DNA from: Monodelphis domestica
Taxonomy: Eukaryota; Chordata; Mammalia; Didelphimorphia; Didelphidae
Direction: 5' to 3'
Length of the DNA: 64,000 nt
Assembly (NCBI RefSeq): GCF_027887165.1
Contig: NC_077228.1
Location: forward strand, 379,824,492 to 379,888,491
Below the pieces are notes generated by a model, which had not been told where the DNA came from, made no database searches, and saw only the letters and a program-made list of their open reading frames with translations. Each line of letters starts with the position of its first letter. The stretch's first letter is position 1. Both the position numbers and the translations under genes were made by a program. Positions 46,271 to 57,180 of this stretch are shown in pieces.

Positions 46271-47089
46271 TATCTCCATTTTTTTAGATGCCAATTTGCC
46301 AAGAGTAATTTTATTTAATTAAACATTCATCTATAGCCGAGTCATTCCTAGCTTGGAGAGAGATATGTCCAAAGTGGAATGGTCCCTCACACCCTCCAAC
46401 TCTCCCTCAAGACAATTTGAACAAGGAAAAGGTTATTTTAAAAATACAGTAACATTCCAGAATAAGTACCATTCACTTCCTTCCTAAGCTGTACCCTTAG
46501 AGATATAAAAGAGTTCACTCTTGTGATCGATAGCATAAATTTGAAAGCAAAAGAGGATATCCTAGGGGGTCATGGCGCCAATCTCTTCTGTTTGGTGAGA
46601 AGACCGTGATCTTAACTAGATGGGTTTGATTTGATTCTAATTTTCCTAAAGGGAAAAGTCTCAGAAGGGTTTTAAAGTGGAAAAATATTGTTTCTTAATA
46701 TTTCAATAAGACTAAAAGTATGCCTAACATTAATAATTATATTTAACATTAAAATATGCTTAATAAAATGAACCTTAATATGCTTTTGAAGGAGTTAATA
46801 ACATTGGAGGGCATGGTCATGTTTGATGAGAAATTTATAAACTAAGTTTCTTTTTCTATTCACTTTAAAGACATGAAGGTATGTTGGTAGGATGAGAATT
46901 AGCTCATGACAGAATCATAGTAGAAACATGAAAAGTTGTCTATGACCAAGAGTCCCCTCATGTATCAGGATAAGAGTATTCTCAAAGTTAAAAGTGAACA
47001 AATGTGATGGTGTATGCTACCCTCACTTTCAAAAATAGATTCCTTTCTCCTATGAATTGTGATAGACCTGTATAACTCTCATGCCTGTT
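46271..47089. other. Unassigned non-coding sequence
   Basis: No feature recognised. Confidence 0.5.
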
Positions 47090-47245
47090 CATATGCCGTT
47101 TCTAAGAAATTTATTTCTATATACCTCTTACCTATCTGCTCTACTTAAGAATAAACTTGAAGTTTGGAACTACTTTCATTTGTTATAGTCACTGATTTGC
47201 ATATATTATATAGTACTTGACACATATATGTTGAATTGAATGTTG
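47090..47245 (+). mobile_element. L2 LINE 3' end
   Basis: 'atagtacttgacacatatat' followed by 'gttgaattgaatgttg' resembles the L2 terminus. Diverged. Confidence 0.5.
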
Positions 47246-47474
47246 TTAAATCAATAGAACATCATTTAGAATAAACTTGACTTTTGAAAAGGATCAAGAG
47301 GATGTCAGAATGAATGTATAAGGATAATATTAGAAAATAATTATTGTTTCATTAGTTTAAAGATAAGAAATAAAGTGGCTGGCTTGAGAAAAGAACTGGA
47401 GTTTGAAGCAGAGCTGAGAGCATGTTGATTTCAGATGTTGACAGTTATGACCATTTTTCTATGTAAATTATTCT

Positions 47475-47534
47475 CTCTGGCAGTTGGGAGTTGATCTCTG
47501 GCAGTTGGGAGTTGATCTCCGGCAGTTGGCAGAG
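47475..47534. repeat. Three tandem 21-bp repeats
   Basis: Units are 47475-47495, 47496-47516 and a partial third from 47517. The first two are identical, each containing GGCAGTTGGGAGTTGAT; the third carries 'ccggcagttgg'. Confidence 0.97.
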
Positions 47535-47722
47535 ACACACACTCTAAGAGACTCTCAGGGCTGGAGAAGGTAACATCTTTGCCTGTCTCTCTGTCTAAGG
47601 GAAAGATCTAAAGGAGCTCAGTGTTTTCCTTTCCCAACTTGGGAAACACTACTGAATACCTATTGTGGTTTTATAGATTGTTTAACTCTGAGAAGACCAA
47701 AGAAAAACCTGGTCTTTGGTTT

Positions 47723-47752
47723 GGACTCTGAGTCTGTTAAGACTCAGAGTCC
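47723..47752. other. Perfect 12-bp inverted repeat (hairpin)
   Basis: GGACTCTGAGTC and GACTCAGAGTCC are exact reverse complements around a 6-nt loop. A smaller stem (ACCAAAGA with TCTTTGGT) lies just upstream at about 47697-47720, so two hairpins are adjacent. Confidence 0.95.
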
Positions 47753-48076
47753 TAACTTGATTCTTGTTGAGACTCAACCAGCTAGCCTTTGCTATTTTGT
47801 AATTTAAAGGCAAAGTTAAGATTTATAAGGATAATAGCAGCAATTTTCATTTATATATTATAAATTTGGGTTAGTCAGATCGGGGAGGATTAGCATAGCC
47901 TGTAAAACACAGGAGAAGCAGTTCCTTGCGGAACCTCGGAGTTTATTTGGGTAGATTTAGAATCCCTTAGAATTAGAAAATTCTTTGTTTATCCTCATAC
48001 ATTTCAATAAATACTTTATTTTTATAATACGAATCTCTTTAGCATCCCTGTGCCTGTCCCTGAAGGGAAGTTTACA

Positions 48077-48769
48077 TTTGAGCTTCACTTCATCACTGAA
48101 GATACTTTTGATTACTTCTATCAAAAGTATCTAAACAGTTTTGAATAGTTTTTCTATCTATTTTGTGTAGCTTGACATTATTATTATTTTTTTAATTTAT
48201 TTTTACTATAGGGAGAAATGCAGAGTTCTCTGCAAAATCCTAATAGATCTAGAAAATGCATATTAATAAGTATACTTATGGTATCCTGATAGATAAATCC
48301 AGAAAAAATCACGAGAGTCCTTTGCCTAGCCCAACTTGGCATAGGGATAAAAAAAGGGATGTCTGTGGACAGTGGGAATGGAATTCCTTTCATTTTCCCT
48401 AATGAGGAGGAACAAAAGAAGTCTGGAGTCTAGTTGAGAGTGAAATGGAGCATGACTAGAGTGCCTTCTGAAATAGTAGTTGAGCGCTAACCAATCAGCA
48501 GGCAGTTACTAATCAGGACAATGGTGCTGAAAGTTGATATTTCTTCAGTGTTACCAGGTAAATAGCCAGGAGTGGAAAGAGAAGTCTGGCAAGTGGAGTC
48601 AAATGTATTAACAAAGGCTTGGGGAGAGGGGGTGCAGGAGGAGCTTGCAATTATGTTGGTAATGTTTTCTGAGTTCATATAATTTTTAACTATCAGCAGA
48701 CAATAACAATGACACTGATGGTGGTACATTGCTTTGAGAGGGCACCTTTATGTTTCTAAAAAGCTCTTT
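48077..48769. other. Unassigned non-coding sequence
   Basis: No gene. CCAAT-box-like words ('taaccaatcagcaggc' and 'actaatcagg') occur together near 48488-48516. Their meaning is unknown. Confidence 0.45.
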
Positions 48770-48990
48770 CATATTCAGCATCTTAGTTTGGCTTCCACAA
48801 AATGTCTCGGAGAAGAGGCTAAAACATCATGCTATGGTCATTTTACTGATGAAGCCAAGACAGAATGGGCTTTAAGTGACTCACTGAAGGAATCTGTGTA
48901 CATCAGAAATAAAGTCAAAAGCAGAAGTTCAGTCTTTTACCTCACAATCCAGTCTTCTCTCCACATCACACATCATAGCAAGGCAGACAT
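48770..48990 (+). mobile_element. MIR-type SINE fragment
   Basis: 'cattttactgatgaagccaa' and 'gggctttaagtgactcactg' follow the MIR order 'attttacagatgaggaaac...aagtgacttgcc'. Diverged. Confidence 0.5.
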
Positions 48991-49334
48991 ACAAAGTTGT
49001 GAGGATTAAATAAGGAAGTCAAGGATATAGGGAACGACATCTTTATTCCTGAAGTCTATAGTCTCCAGCCAAATTTTGGCATATTTTCCTTGAATTTTCC
49101 ATACTCATTTGTAGTAATAAATCTTTTCATGGACATGCAAAGCCTTTCTTAGTATGAACTTCATTTCCACATTTGTTTTCTTGATAACTGGAATCTGGTG
49201 TACTTTTTTAATGCCTCCTGAATTCAGAGACTAGAGATTAAACAACAAGATGAATTGTCTTCTCAGATAACAAAATGAACAGAGTTCAGAATTAGCAATC
49301 CAATCCAATTCAATCTAACTAGATATCCATGCAT

Positions 49335-49575
49335 TCAGCACCTACTGTGTGCCAGGTTCTGTAAAAGACACTAAGCATACAAAGGAAAATGGAAAACTAG
49401 TATCAGTTGACATAATTTCACTTGTCCTCAATTACCATGAAATAGCTACCTTGTATATAACTAATATGGACATTTTGTCTACCCTGATTAGAGTGTTAAC
49501 TCTTTAAGTACCTTTGTTATCTTCAATGCTTAGCAGATAGTAGTCATTTAATGTATATTGTTCATTGATTGACTG
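49335..49575 (+). mobile_element. MIR-like opening and L2 3' end
   Basis: 'cacctactgtgtgccaggtt' opens the segment. 'aatgcttagcagatagtagt' followed by 'catttaatgtatattgttca' and TTGATTGACTG is an L2 terminus. Confidence 0.65.
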
Positions 49576-50090
49576 ATAATCTGAAGAAACTGCTCTAGGT
49601 GAGGTTAGAGAAATTTCAATATGATGCTTTTCAAATACAAATCTATCTTAAAATTAAGGAGCCAGGTGAGTCTTCCCATGGAAGAATGAGCTTTCATCTA
49701 GAGTGTTAACTTGGAAAAAGAAGTTAGTACATTAGTCTGGTGAAATTTGAACAAGTATGAGAAGTAAAGGAAGGACATTCAGAAAGGAATATGATACGAA
49801 CATCAAAAGCATCCATTAAAAATAATATTTAAAGAATTATATTATATTGGATGCCTATTAATTCTAACTCAGAAGAAACTTCTACAAAAAAAATTGCTGA
49901 AAGTTCTTATAATCATCTGACCTATAAGTTTCTATCAAGATTCCAAGTGATCTATATTAACTTTCTGTCAGTATACGTACTTGCCAAACTTATTTCACAG
50001 GTAGATGACTGATTTGCTGATTAATGAGTGGAAAAAATATAAACAGGACATATTTTACTCCTAAATAACTTCCAGACAATTTTCCAAAGT
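49576..50090. other. Unassigned non-coding sequence
   Basis: No feature recognised. Confidence 0.5.
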
Positions 50091-50300
50091 AAAGAAGAAG
50101 AAGAAGAAGAAGAAGAAGAAGAAGAAGAAGAAGAAGAAGAAGAAGAAGAAGAAGAAGAAGAAGAAGAAGGAGAAGGAGAAGGAGAAGGAGGAGGAGGAGG
50201 AGGAGGAGGAGAAGGAGAAGGAGAAGGAGAAGGAGAAGGAGAAGGAGAAGGAGAAGAAGGAGAAGAAGGAGAAGGAGAAGGAGAAGGAGAAGGAGAAGAA
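50091..50300. repeat. (GAA)n/(GGAGAA)n purine microsatellite, 210 bp
   Basis: About 26 GAA units (50091-50169) pass into GGAGAA, then GAG, then GGAGAA units again, without a single pyrimidine on the plus strand. Poly-Ser and poly-Phe open frames on the minus strand are products of this repeat and not genes. Confidence 0.98.
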
Positions 50301-51784
50301 TCCCTGAATGAGCATATCATGATCACATTTCACAGAGCAAACACAATTTAGAGTCTTCTACAAACTCTGGAATACCAAGAGATGCATCTTATCTATACAA
50401 ACAAATTGTATCTTGCTTTCTAAAACCACCAAAATAATTATAGTGGAAGAGACTTGAGAACAATAATGAATTTTCCATGCACCACACAGTAGGGGTTGAT
50501 AAAAATAGAACTCAACACTCAGCGGAATTAAGAGAATGTAAAGGTCTACATGTTGATGTACCAAAACAATATGGAATTTATGCAAAGGAACAGAAGTTAA
50601 CTCTAATTGGGATAAATCCCCAAGGAGCTTGTTACTATAAGATCTAACCACAGTACTTTGGAAAACTAGCTGACTCTTTGTCCTCCATTCTAGCTGACAT
50701 TTTACAAGAGAAGTCCTTTAAAAAAAAAAAACAACTCAGTTCAATTGAAATCACTTTAGTGGGGGGATAGGTTAGAGAAAGAATGGGGGAGGGGTGCTTG
50801 GGAAAGGCATAAAGGTAACTGATGATGAATATCAATCAGTGTGATTCAATCTCTTTTCAAAATTGAACTTTATTTTCAATAGGATATTTTTCTTTTTACC
50901 TGACACTCTTTGCTGGTAGTCTCTGTTGGGAGAATGAGAAGAAAAGAATAATGAAACCTCAGACAGCCTAGTCTTTGGGGGGCATTTCTACTGGATGATC
51001 AGTTAGACACTCTAATGAGGAAGAATGGGAAAGATTTCTGTGCAGTCATGCCGTGGTAAAATGACCATATTCAGTATTTGAGGATGGGATAGGAGGAGGT
51101 GAGAATTTGTTGATATTGCTACCTGCCCATTTAGTTTTCATTTACAGATTGTAAAAACACATAGCCTATGGAAGCCTCTGTGGGACCAGTGACTGTTCAC
51201 CTTGTGGTTGGGAAATGTTTGGCTTCTTAGATAGAAATGAAAAAAGGTGTTCGGTCCATATTATCTCTTCAATGTATCTACCATCTTGCTCAGTCAACCA
51301 GGAGTAACTAAAGAAGTCTCATGACCTGTGATTGCCGGGGTCTCAAAACCTTTGTCACAGTCTTTCAATGGTGGACTATGGAATGGTTCAGAAGATGTTG
51401 TCAAAGATGCTGTTGTATCTTTTATCTATTGATCTATGTAGCTTTCTATCGACTATCTATCTAACCTAGAGACAGAGTCTTTTATACCTCTTGAAAGTTT
51501 TAGCACTTTCTGGGCTTAAGATCTGATGCATTGATCTTTCCCACTCTCCTCCCCCCACACACACACTTCCCAAGAGACACATATACAGTATAGAATAAGC
51601 CAAAAATAAATGGGGATGGTAATCCAGGAATATAAAACTCCTAATATCCCATAAAACGGTCTCATTTGACTCTATGTCATTCAGGACAATAACCTTGATG
51701 GCTGAAGTATATAAAAGTTATCCCAGGAAAAACAATCCAAGGGTTCTGGATCTCCATATGTTGATCAATCTACACTCAGATAGC
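50301..51784. other. Unassigned non-coding sequence
   Basis: No gene or named repeat seen. A weak TATC-rich patch lies at 51420-51465. Confidence 0.5.
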
Positions 51785-52125
51785 TAAAAATATTAATAAT
51801 ACCTACTATGTGCCAGATACAATGTTACATACTGGGAATACAAAGAGAGGCAAATTATAGTCTCTGTACTTAAGGACCTCACAATTTAATAAAGGAAAAA
51901 AAGTAAGTATGTAAAACAAAGTTATAAAGGAAAAATAGGAATAATTAAAGGAGAGAATTAAGAGGGGTTAGGAAAGACTTCCTATGACATAGGATTTTAA
52001 CTCGGATTTGAAGGAAGCCAGTGAAATGAATGTTTGGATATCAAGAGGAAGATCATTTCAGATATGGAGATAGTCAGAGAAAATGCCTGAAGCTTAGAGA
52101 TGGACTATTTGGTTAGAAGGACAGC
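51785..52125 (+). repeat. Old dispersed repeat, longest copy here
   Basis: 'acctactatgtgccagatac', 'actgggaatacaaagagagg', 'gtacttaaggacctcacaat' and 'aggaaagacttcctatgaca' run in the order of a common mammalian repeat ('tgctggggataca...tcaaggagcttaca...ggaaggcttcctgg'). Related pieces are near 44840, 45865 and 61190. I cannot give the family name with confidence. Confidence 0.55.
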
Positions 52126-52134
52126 AAACTTAAC

Positions 52135-52385
52135 AGACAGATATCTAAGTGGATATAGAGCCAGGCCTGGAGATGGGAGGGCCTAGGTTCAAATCTGTCT
52201 TCAAACACTTTCTAACTATGTGACCTTGGGCAAGTCACTTATTCCCAATTCCCTAGCCATTGCCTCTCTTATGCCTTAGAACTGATACTTAGTTATAATA
52301 TTGAATACTAATAACTGGTGTCAGTTCTTATACTCAGTATCAGTTCTAAGACAGAAGGAAAGGCTTTAAAAATTTTTTTTTAAAA
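52135..52385 (+). mobile_element. tRNA-derived SINE, 'gaagg...' tail type
   Basis: 'ctaagtggatatagagccag', 'tgtgaccttgggcaagtcac', 'ccctagccattgcctctctt' and 'agttctaagacagaaggaaa' end in a T/A-rich tail. The copy is nearly complete and has a duplicated stretch in its distal part. Confidence 0.85.
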
Positions 52386-52492
52386 ACATCAAGGAGGCCT
52401 ATATTACCAGAAAGAAGAGTAATATGGAGGGGAATAAGGACACTGGAAGGATCAAAGAAAAAGGAAACAGACCTATATATACAAAAACATTT

Positions 52493-52740
52493 TGTCTTTC
52501 AGTCATTTTTCAGGCCCGTTTCACTCTTCATGACCTCATTCAAAGTTTTCTTGGCAAAGATACTGGAATGGTTTGCCATTTTCTTCTCCAGCTCATTTTA
52601 TAGATCAAAAAACTGAGGGAAACGGGGTCATGTGATTTGACCAGAATTACATAGCTTATATTGAATCTAGACATAGATTTGAACTCAGAAAGATTACTCT
52701 TCCTGACACCAGGGACAACAATCTATCCACTGTGCCTCCT
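52493..52740 (-). mobile_element. tRNA-derived SINE with RTE-type tail
   Basis: The plus strand reads 'ttttcttggcaaagatactg', 'gaatggtttgccattttctt', 'catagatttgaactcagaaa' and 'atctatccactgtgcctcct', the reverse complement of the SINE. Confidence 0.85.
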
Positions 52741-54145
52741 ATTTGTTACTGAATAAGGATACAGGGCGTTTCAAATATTTTCCCATATGCCAAGCAAAAA
52801 TCTACCTTTTGTTAATGTGTGACCATTGTCTCCAGCTTTGTCCTCAGGCACCAAGATATTTAGAACAAGTTTAATGTCTTTGGCAAGACTATGTTTCAAA
52901 TATCAAAAACAGTTATGATTTCTTTAAGGATTTTCCAGAATGAATATTAACGATTCCTTCAACATTTTCATATGACATGATTATTGATTACATGACCTGG
53001 AAGTGTAGAGAATTTATTTCAGACAAAAAGTCACTTTATTAGTCACTAGTTTAAAAATTCCCAACATTAAGATATAAGTTGCTTGTCTGATTAACTTTAC
53101 ATTTATATTTATTTCCAGTAAACCCCTACCTTATAAGTGGTTGAGGTGAATTTCATTCTAAGGAAAATATTTGGGATAACCAAGCAGCAGATTATAAATT
53201 CTCTGCATAGAGAATATATTATTATGTCTCCACCTTTTCTTTTGACTTCTTTAACCTGTACCTTCTACAGAAATGCCAAAAACACAATGACTCTCAATAT
53301 CTCCCTTCTAGATCTCAATTATTTCTTTGTTCCTCAGTGGTGTATTCCATTTCCATGATTATTCCAACCAACTCCTTGAATCCAGAACCTCAGAAACTTT
53401 TCTCTTTCTGAGATAGTTTCTTCCTTTTATACAGATTCTTTATGGGGTAACCTTTCTTTCACATTGTTTCAAAGAGGTGTACAAGTCTGTTCATACTCAA
53501 TTCTGATTGATTTAATCAAAATTTGTTCTTACCTACCAAAGATAATTGCTTTTAATTCAATGAGCTACCAAACATAATTACTTTTAAATAGGTGGGATAA
53601 TTAATGGAGCAATGCCCTTATAATGAAATAATCAAGAAAATGACCCAGGTCAATGGTGATAAATGCTACAAAGAAATGCTAGAGAACAGAATTGAATAGA
53701 GGCGATTGGGTTTGATGAGGATGAGGACACTTATGAATTGGAAAGAATAATTGGCACAAAAGTTTTAAAGATGGAAACAAGATTTCAAAAGATTGAGAAA
53801 TGTGCAGAAAATATCAAGAAGAAACAGTAAATATACATTACTCTTTCCAAAATTCCGTTAGCAATGGAAGAGAGTATGAACAGTAGCTTGAGGGGAGAAT
53901 AAAGTTAAGGGACAGTTTGAATTTGCTTTGCTTAAAGACACTTTAAGGATTGGGGAAATGAACATGTTTATAGATTGAAAGGAAAAGAAAAGCCGATGGA
54001 AACAGAGGAGATTGAAGAGACAAGTAGAAAAGGCAGCTTTGGAAAGACCTAGCGTCCTTCAGAACAGGAGGAAAGAAAGAATAGGTAAAAAGAGACCAAT
54101 ATTACAATGTAGGGGAAAAAAAGAGCCCTCAATCAGAGAAAACCT
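52741..54145. other. Unassigned non-coding sequence
   Basis: No gene or named repeat. Purine-rich in its right half. Confidence 0.5.
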
Positions 54146-54149
54146 CTTA

Positions 54150-54295
54150 ATGACTTTGAATCCTGCCCCCGCTATATTTTTGAAGCAAGACTTTAGGTAA
54201 GTAATTTCATCTTTCTGAGATTTGGTTTCTTTGTCTATAAAATGAAGGAGATAGGCCAAATGATCACATAAATCCTATTCTGGTCTTATGAATTT
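54150..54295 (+). mobile_element. MIR-type SINE fragment
   Basis: 'agatttggtttctttgtcta' with 'taaaatgaaggagataggcc' is the MIR 'cctcagtttcctcatctgtaaaatg' segment. Confidence 0.65.
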
Positions 54296-54501
54296 TTTTT
54301 TGATGTGTGCAAAATGGAAGGAGAAAGAATTCCCACTAGATGTCTTCAGTCTTTTCTGAAAAGTAGCTGATAAAATTCATCTTCAAGGAAGTTGAGGTCA
54401 TAAAGCTGGGCTTTTTGTACAGCAAAGATTTGGAATAATTATTATGGTGAACATGAAAGTCAGGGAAGATAAATACAATGATCTGCTATAAAACAGTAAG
54501 G

Positions 54502-54760
54502 GCAGGTAGGCAATATAGTGAATAGAGTGCCATACTTGGAGTCAGGAAAACCCATCTTCCTGAGTTTGAATCTGGCCTCAGACACTTACTTTCTGTGAAA
54601 TCCTAGGCAAGTCATTTAATACTGTTTGCCTCAGTTTCCTCATCTGTAAAATGAGCTGGAAAAGAAAATGGCAAATTACTTCAACATCTTTGCCAAGAAA
54701 ATTCCAATTGGGTTCACACAGAGTCAGACAAAACTGAAAATAACTGAATAACAACAATAC
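54502..54760 (+). mobile_element. tRNA-derived SINE with RTE-type tail
   Basis: 'tagtgaatagagtgccatac', 'ggcctcagacacttactttc', 'gcctcagtttcctcatctgt', 'aaatggcaaattacttcaac' and an ACTGAATAACAACAA end make this a nearly full-length copy. Confidence 0.92.
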
Positions 54761-54814
54761 AGCAGTAAGTGTCCAGTAGAGGTTAAGTTTCATATCATCC
54801 TCTAACATTGATCT

Positions 54815-55072
54815 ATGGCAGCTAGATGGTACAGTGAATAGTGCCAGGTGTAGAGTCAGGAAAATTAATCTTCCTAAGTTGAAATCTGTCTTCAGACACT
54901 TACTTACTATGTGATGGTAGAAGGAACTTAACCCTGTTTGACTCAGTTTTCTCAGCTATAAGATGAACTAGAGAAAGAAATGCTAAAAATTATGGTATCT
55001 TTGCCAAGAAAAGCCCATATAGGGTCACAAAAAGTCAGAAAAATGAAAAATTTGACTAAACAGCAACAAAAA
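54815..55072 (+). mobile_element. tRNA-derived SINE with RTE-type tail, second in tandem
   Basis: 'ggcagctagatggtacagtg', 'gtgtagagtcaggaaaatta', 'gccaagaaaagcccatatag' and 'gactaaacagcaac' repeat the layout of the preceding SINE in the same orientation. Only about 55 bp separates them. Confidence 0.9.
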
Positions 55073-55129
55073 GTGATTATTCACCTGGGGAAAAGACTAG
55101 AGAAGGCCAGAAGTGGAAATTACCAAGGG

Positions 55130-55429
55130 TGATGATAGTAAACCTGTGGCAAGCGTGCCAGAGAGGACCCTCATAGCCCTCTTTCTGGGCATGCGTGCTG
55201 TTGCCCTGACCCCAGCACAGAGTTCACCAGAGTTTGTCACTAGAAAGACAGTGGGATCAGGCTGCTCCATTCCCTCTATCCGCACATCCCAGTCATCTGC
55301 CCCTCTGTGCACCCCAATGGGAGCACTTCCTCCCTCCCCTGCCTAGAGTTAGTGTGGGAAGGTGAGGCTCACATGCAGGGTGAGGGTTGCAGATTGGGCA
55401 CTTGGTCTCTAAAAGGTTTGCCATCACTG
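55130..55429. mobile_element. Non-autonomous hAT MITE, about 300 bp, Buster-type
   Basis: The left end ('tgatgatagtaaacctgtgg') and right end ('aaaaggtttgccatcactg') form imperfect inverted repeats of the CAGTGATGGCAAACCT type. The flanks accaaggg (55122-55129) and aactaggg (55430-55437) agree at 6 of 8 positions and have a nnnTAnnn form in the right copy. The interior is GC-rich with several CpGs. No transposase is encoded. Confidence 0.75.
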
Positions 55430-55437
55430 AACTAGGG

Positions 55438-55949
55438 CTTGGTGTAGGTAGAGAAGGAAAAGAAAAGTAAGAGATTCAAAGGAGGAATGGAAAACAATGC
55501 TAAAATGCCTAATTATTCAATATGTTTCAGCTGAGTAATAAAGGACTTGAAGTCAGAACTGAGGGATTTGGTAAAAAAAAAAAAAGGAAAGGAATCCAGA
55601 AATCAGAGTTTATAGCAAGACTGAAGCAAAAGTTTTAGGGGTAATACAAGTGAATACTGATCCAACAGCAATGGTTCCTGTTTTTTTGAAACTATTAGCT
55701 TTCATGACTCATGAAAATCAACAACTGAACCATTCAAGGTAGACCCAATCACTTGGTTTCCTACGTAAGGCTGTCATAAACCTTCCTTAGATTTCAGTCA
55801 TCCTAGGACTATAATACTTCATTAGAGAGACTATAGAAGTCTAAACAATATAAATACAAGGAGCATTTATATCAGAGGGGGCAATAAAGATTATGCACAT
55901 CTGTCTCCATATATCTAAGCTTAGACCTATAATTACATTATCTTCAGTC
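55438..55949. other. Unassigned non-coding sequence
   Basis: No feature recognised. Confidence 0.5.
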
Positions 55950-56560
55950 CTATTAGGGGTTTATGGGGTGCTCAGGGAGGGGTAGTATCTCTGGTATGGA
56001 GGGCTTGTCGTGCCCTCCTAGGGCAGCTCTCCAGCCTCTGACCCTCACCTGACACCCAGCTCTCACTTGTGGCTCCCAGTAGCTGCTAGCATGAGGCAGC
56101 AGCCACACAGGCAACGGCTTTGACAGGCCGGCTAAACCTTGTGAGGGGAGCCATCGGGTCGTCGACTCCTGGTGAACTAGGGCCTTGCTCACCCAGCATG
56201 TGAAGAATGCTTCAGCCGAACAGGCGGAAAAAAACAATAAGAAGGTTCAACGGCCCAGAGGGCAACGCAGCAAAGCACTGTGGAGTGCTTAGGGCGTGTT
56301 GGAGCACAAAAGACAACATGGCCATCCAATGCAGCTGAGGAAGTCTCCAGGTGTAACGATTTTTTGTGCCACTGGACCCAGGCTTCGAACACCGAGAGAG
56401 TGGGACTGTCTCTGTGCATCGACTTTTCCACTTAAATCTCCTTCACGCACAAGTGTCTTTGTGCACACTCATCTATCTTATAGATGATAATGCACAAAGA
56501 AAAGTCATTCTCGGCTATCGAGAGACTACTACCACCAGTCCTATTAAAAGAAACTATTTT
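55950..56560. repeat. CpG-rich block, unclassified repeat
   Basis: About 600 bp stands out by GC content and more than a dozen CpGs (for example 'ccatcgggtcgtcgactcct', 'ggctatcgagagac') in a CpG-poor window. The text resembles a repeat I associate with marsupial genomes, possibly the 5' part of an RTE-clade LINE, but I cannot prove the family. Open frames of 63-94 codons on both strands show no known domain. Confidence 0.5.
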
Positions 56561-57044
56561 CCTGGTTCTTATAAAAATTATGAAATAACATTTTAATCAC
56601 TTACAATTGAATATACATTTCACCAGAATCATTTTGCTCTAAATAATATCTATGCTTCAAGATTTGTTTTTCCAAAGTTCTTACCTTAGAAAGCCCAAAT
56701 ATTCCTAATTTATATATTAATAATATTTCTGCATTAATTAAATATAATTTTATAAGTAGAACTTGTAAAAATAATGTCATCTTACTAATGATAATATATG
56801 TTTTTAAATTTACTTTTCATCTTAGAATCTATACAATTGTCCATTCCAAGGCAGAGAGGCAAGAGGTCAAAAGTCCTTGGCTTTACCCACCACAACACTT
56901 CATAGACTAATTTGAAATTAAAATCTAGTACCTCAAGCAAATAATGTGAAATGGGCCCTGGGCTCCTACTCCAATGTACCTCCTTGACATTAACCTTGTT
57001 CTTTCCAAACAATACTATGAGAAAAAATGTGAATGACCATAGGC
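56561..57044. other. Unassigned AT-rich sequence
   Basis: No feature recognised. Confidence 0.5.
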
Positions 57045-57180
57045 AAAACCAAACAAAATGGATGCTTTTGCAGATGACATGATGATGTACTTAGAGGACT
57101 AAAGGGAGTCAATTAAAAAATAATTGAAATAATAATTTCAACAAATTACAAGATATAAATTTAGATTAATCAAGATACCT
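57045..57180 (+). mobile_element. L1 reverse-transcriptase fragment
   Basis: 'gcttttgcagatgacatgat' encodes the FADDM catalytic motif of L1 ORF2. The following bases match its downstream sequence loosely. It is an isolated piece, about 130 bp. Confidence 0.75.

Larger units (their letters stand above)
47438..48076 (+). mobile_element. Probable solo LTR with tandem repeats and hairpin
   Basis: The block runs from about TGTTGACAGTTATG to GAAGGGAAGTTTACA and has LTR-like parts: three direct repeats of 21 bp at 47475-47534 (a usual enhancer position), a strong hairpin at 47723-47752, and AATAAATACTTTATT near 48007 as a poly(A) signal. No retroviral genes flank it. The left edge is uncertain, and a target duplication was not established. 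It is a fossil, with class undetermined. Confidence 0.6.

Noticed and set aside
47884-47905. A 'gaggattagcatagcct' word resembling the U6 snRNA 'gaagattagcatggcc' segment
   Set aside because: No U6 5' or 3' parts surround it and it lies inside the probable LTR, so the resemblance is taken as chance.
50021-50333. Open frames rich in serine, proline or phenylalanine on the minus strand
   Set aside because: They are direct translations of the purine microsatellite and have no other content.
55953-56596. Open frames of 63-94 codons in the CpG-rich block as a host exon
   Set aside because: Frames are open on both strands, as expected from composition; no domain is recognised, and the text resembles a repeat.
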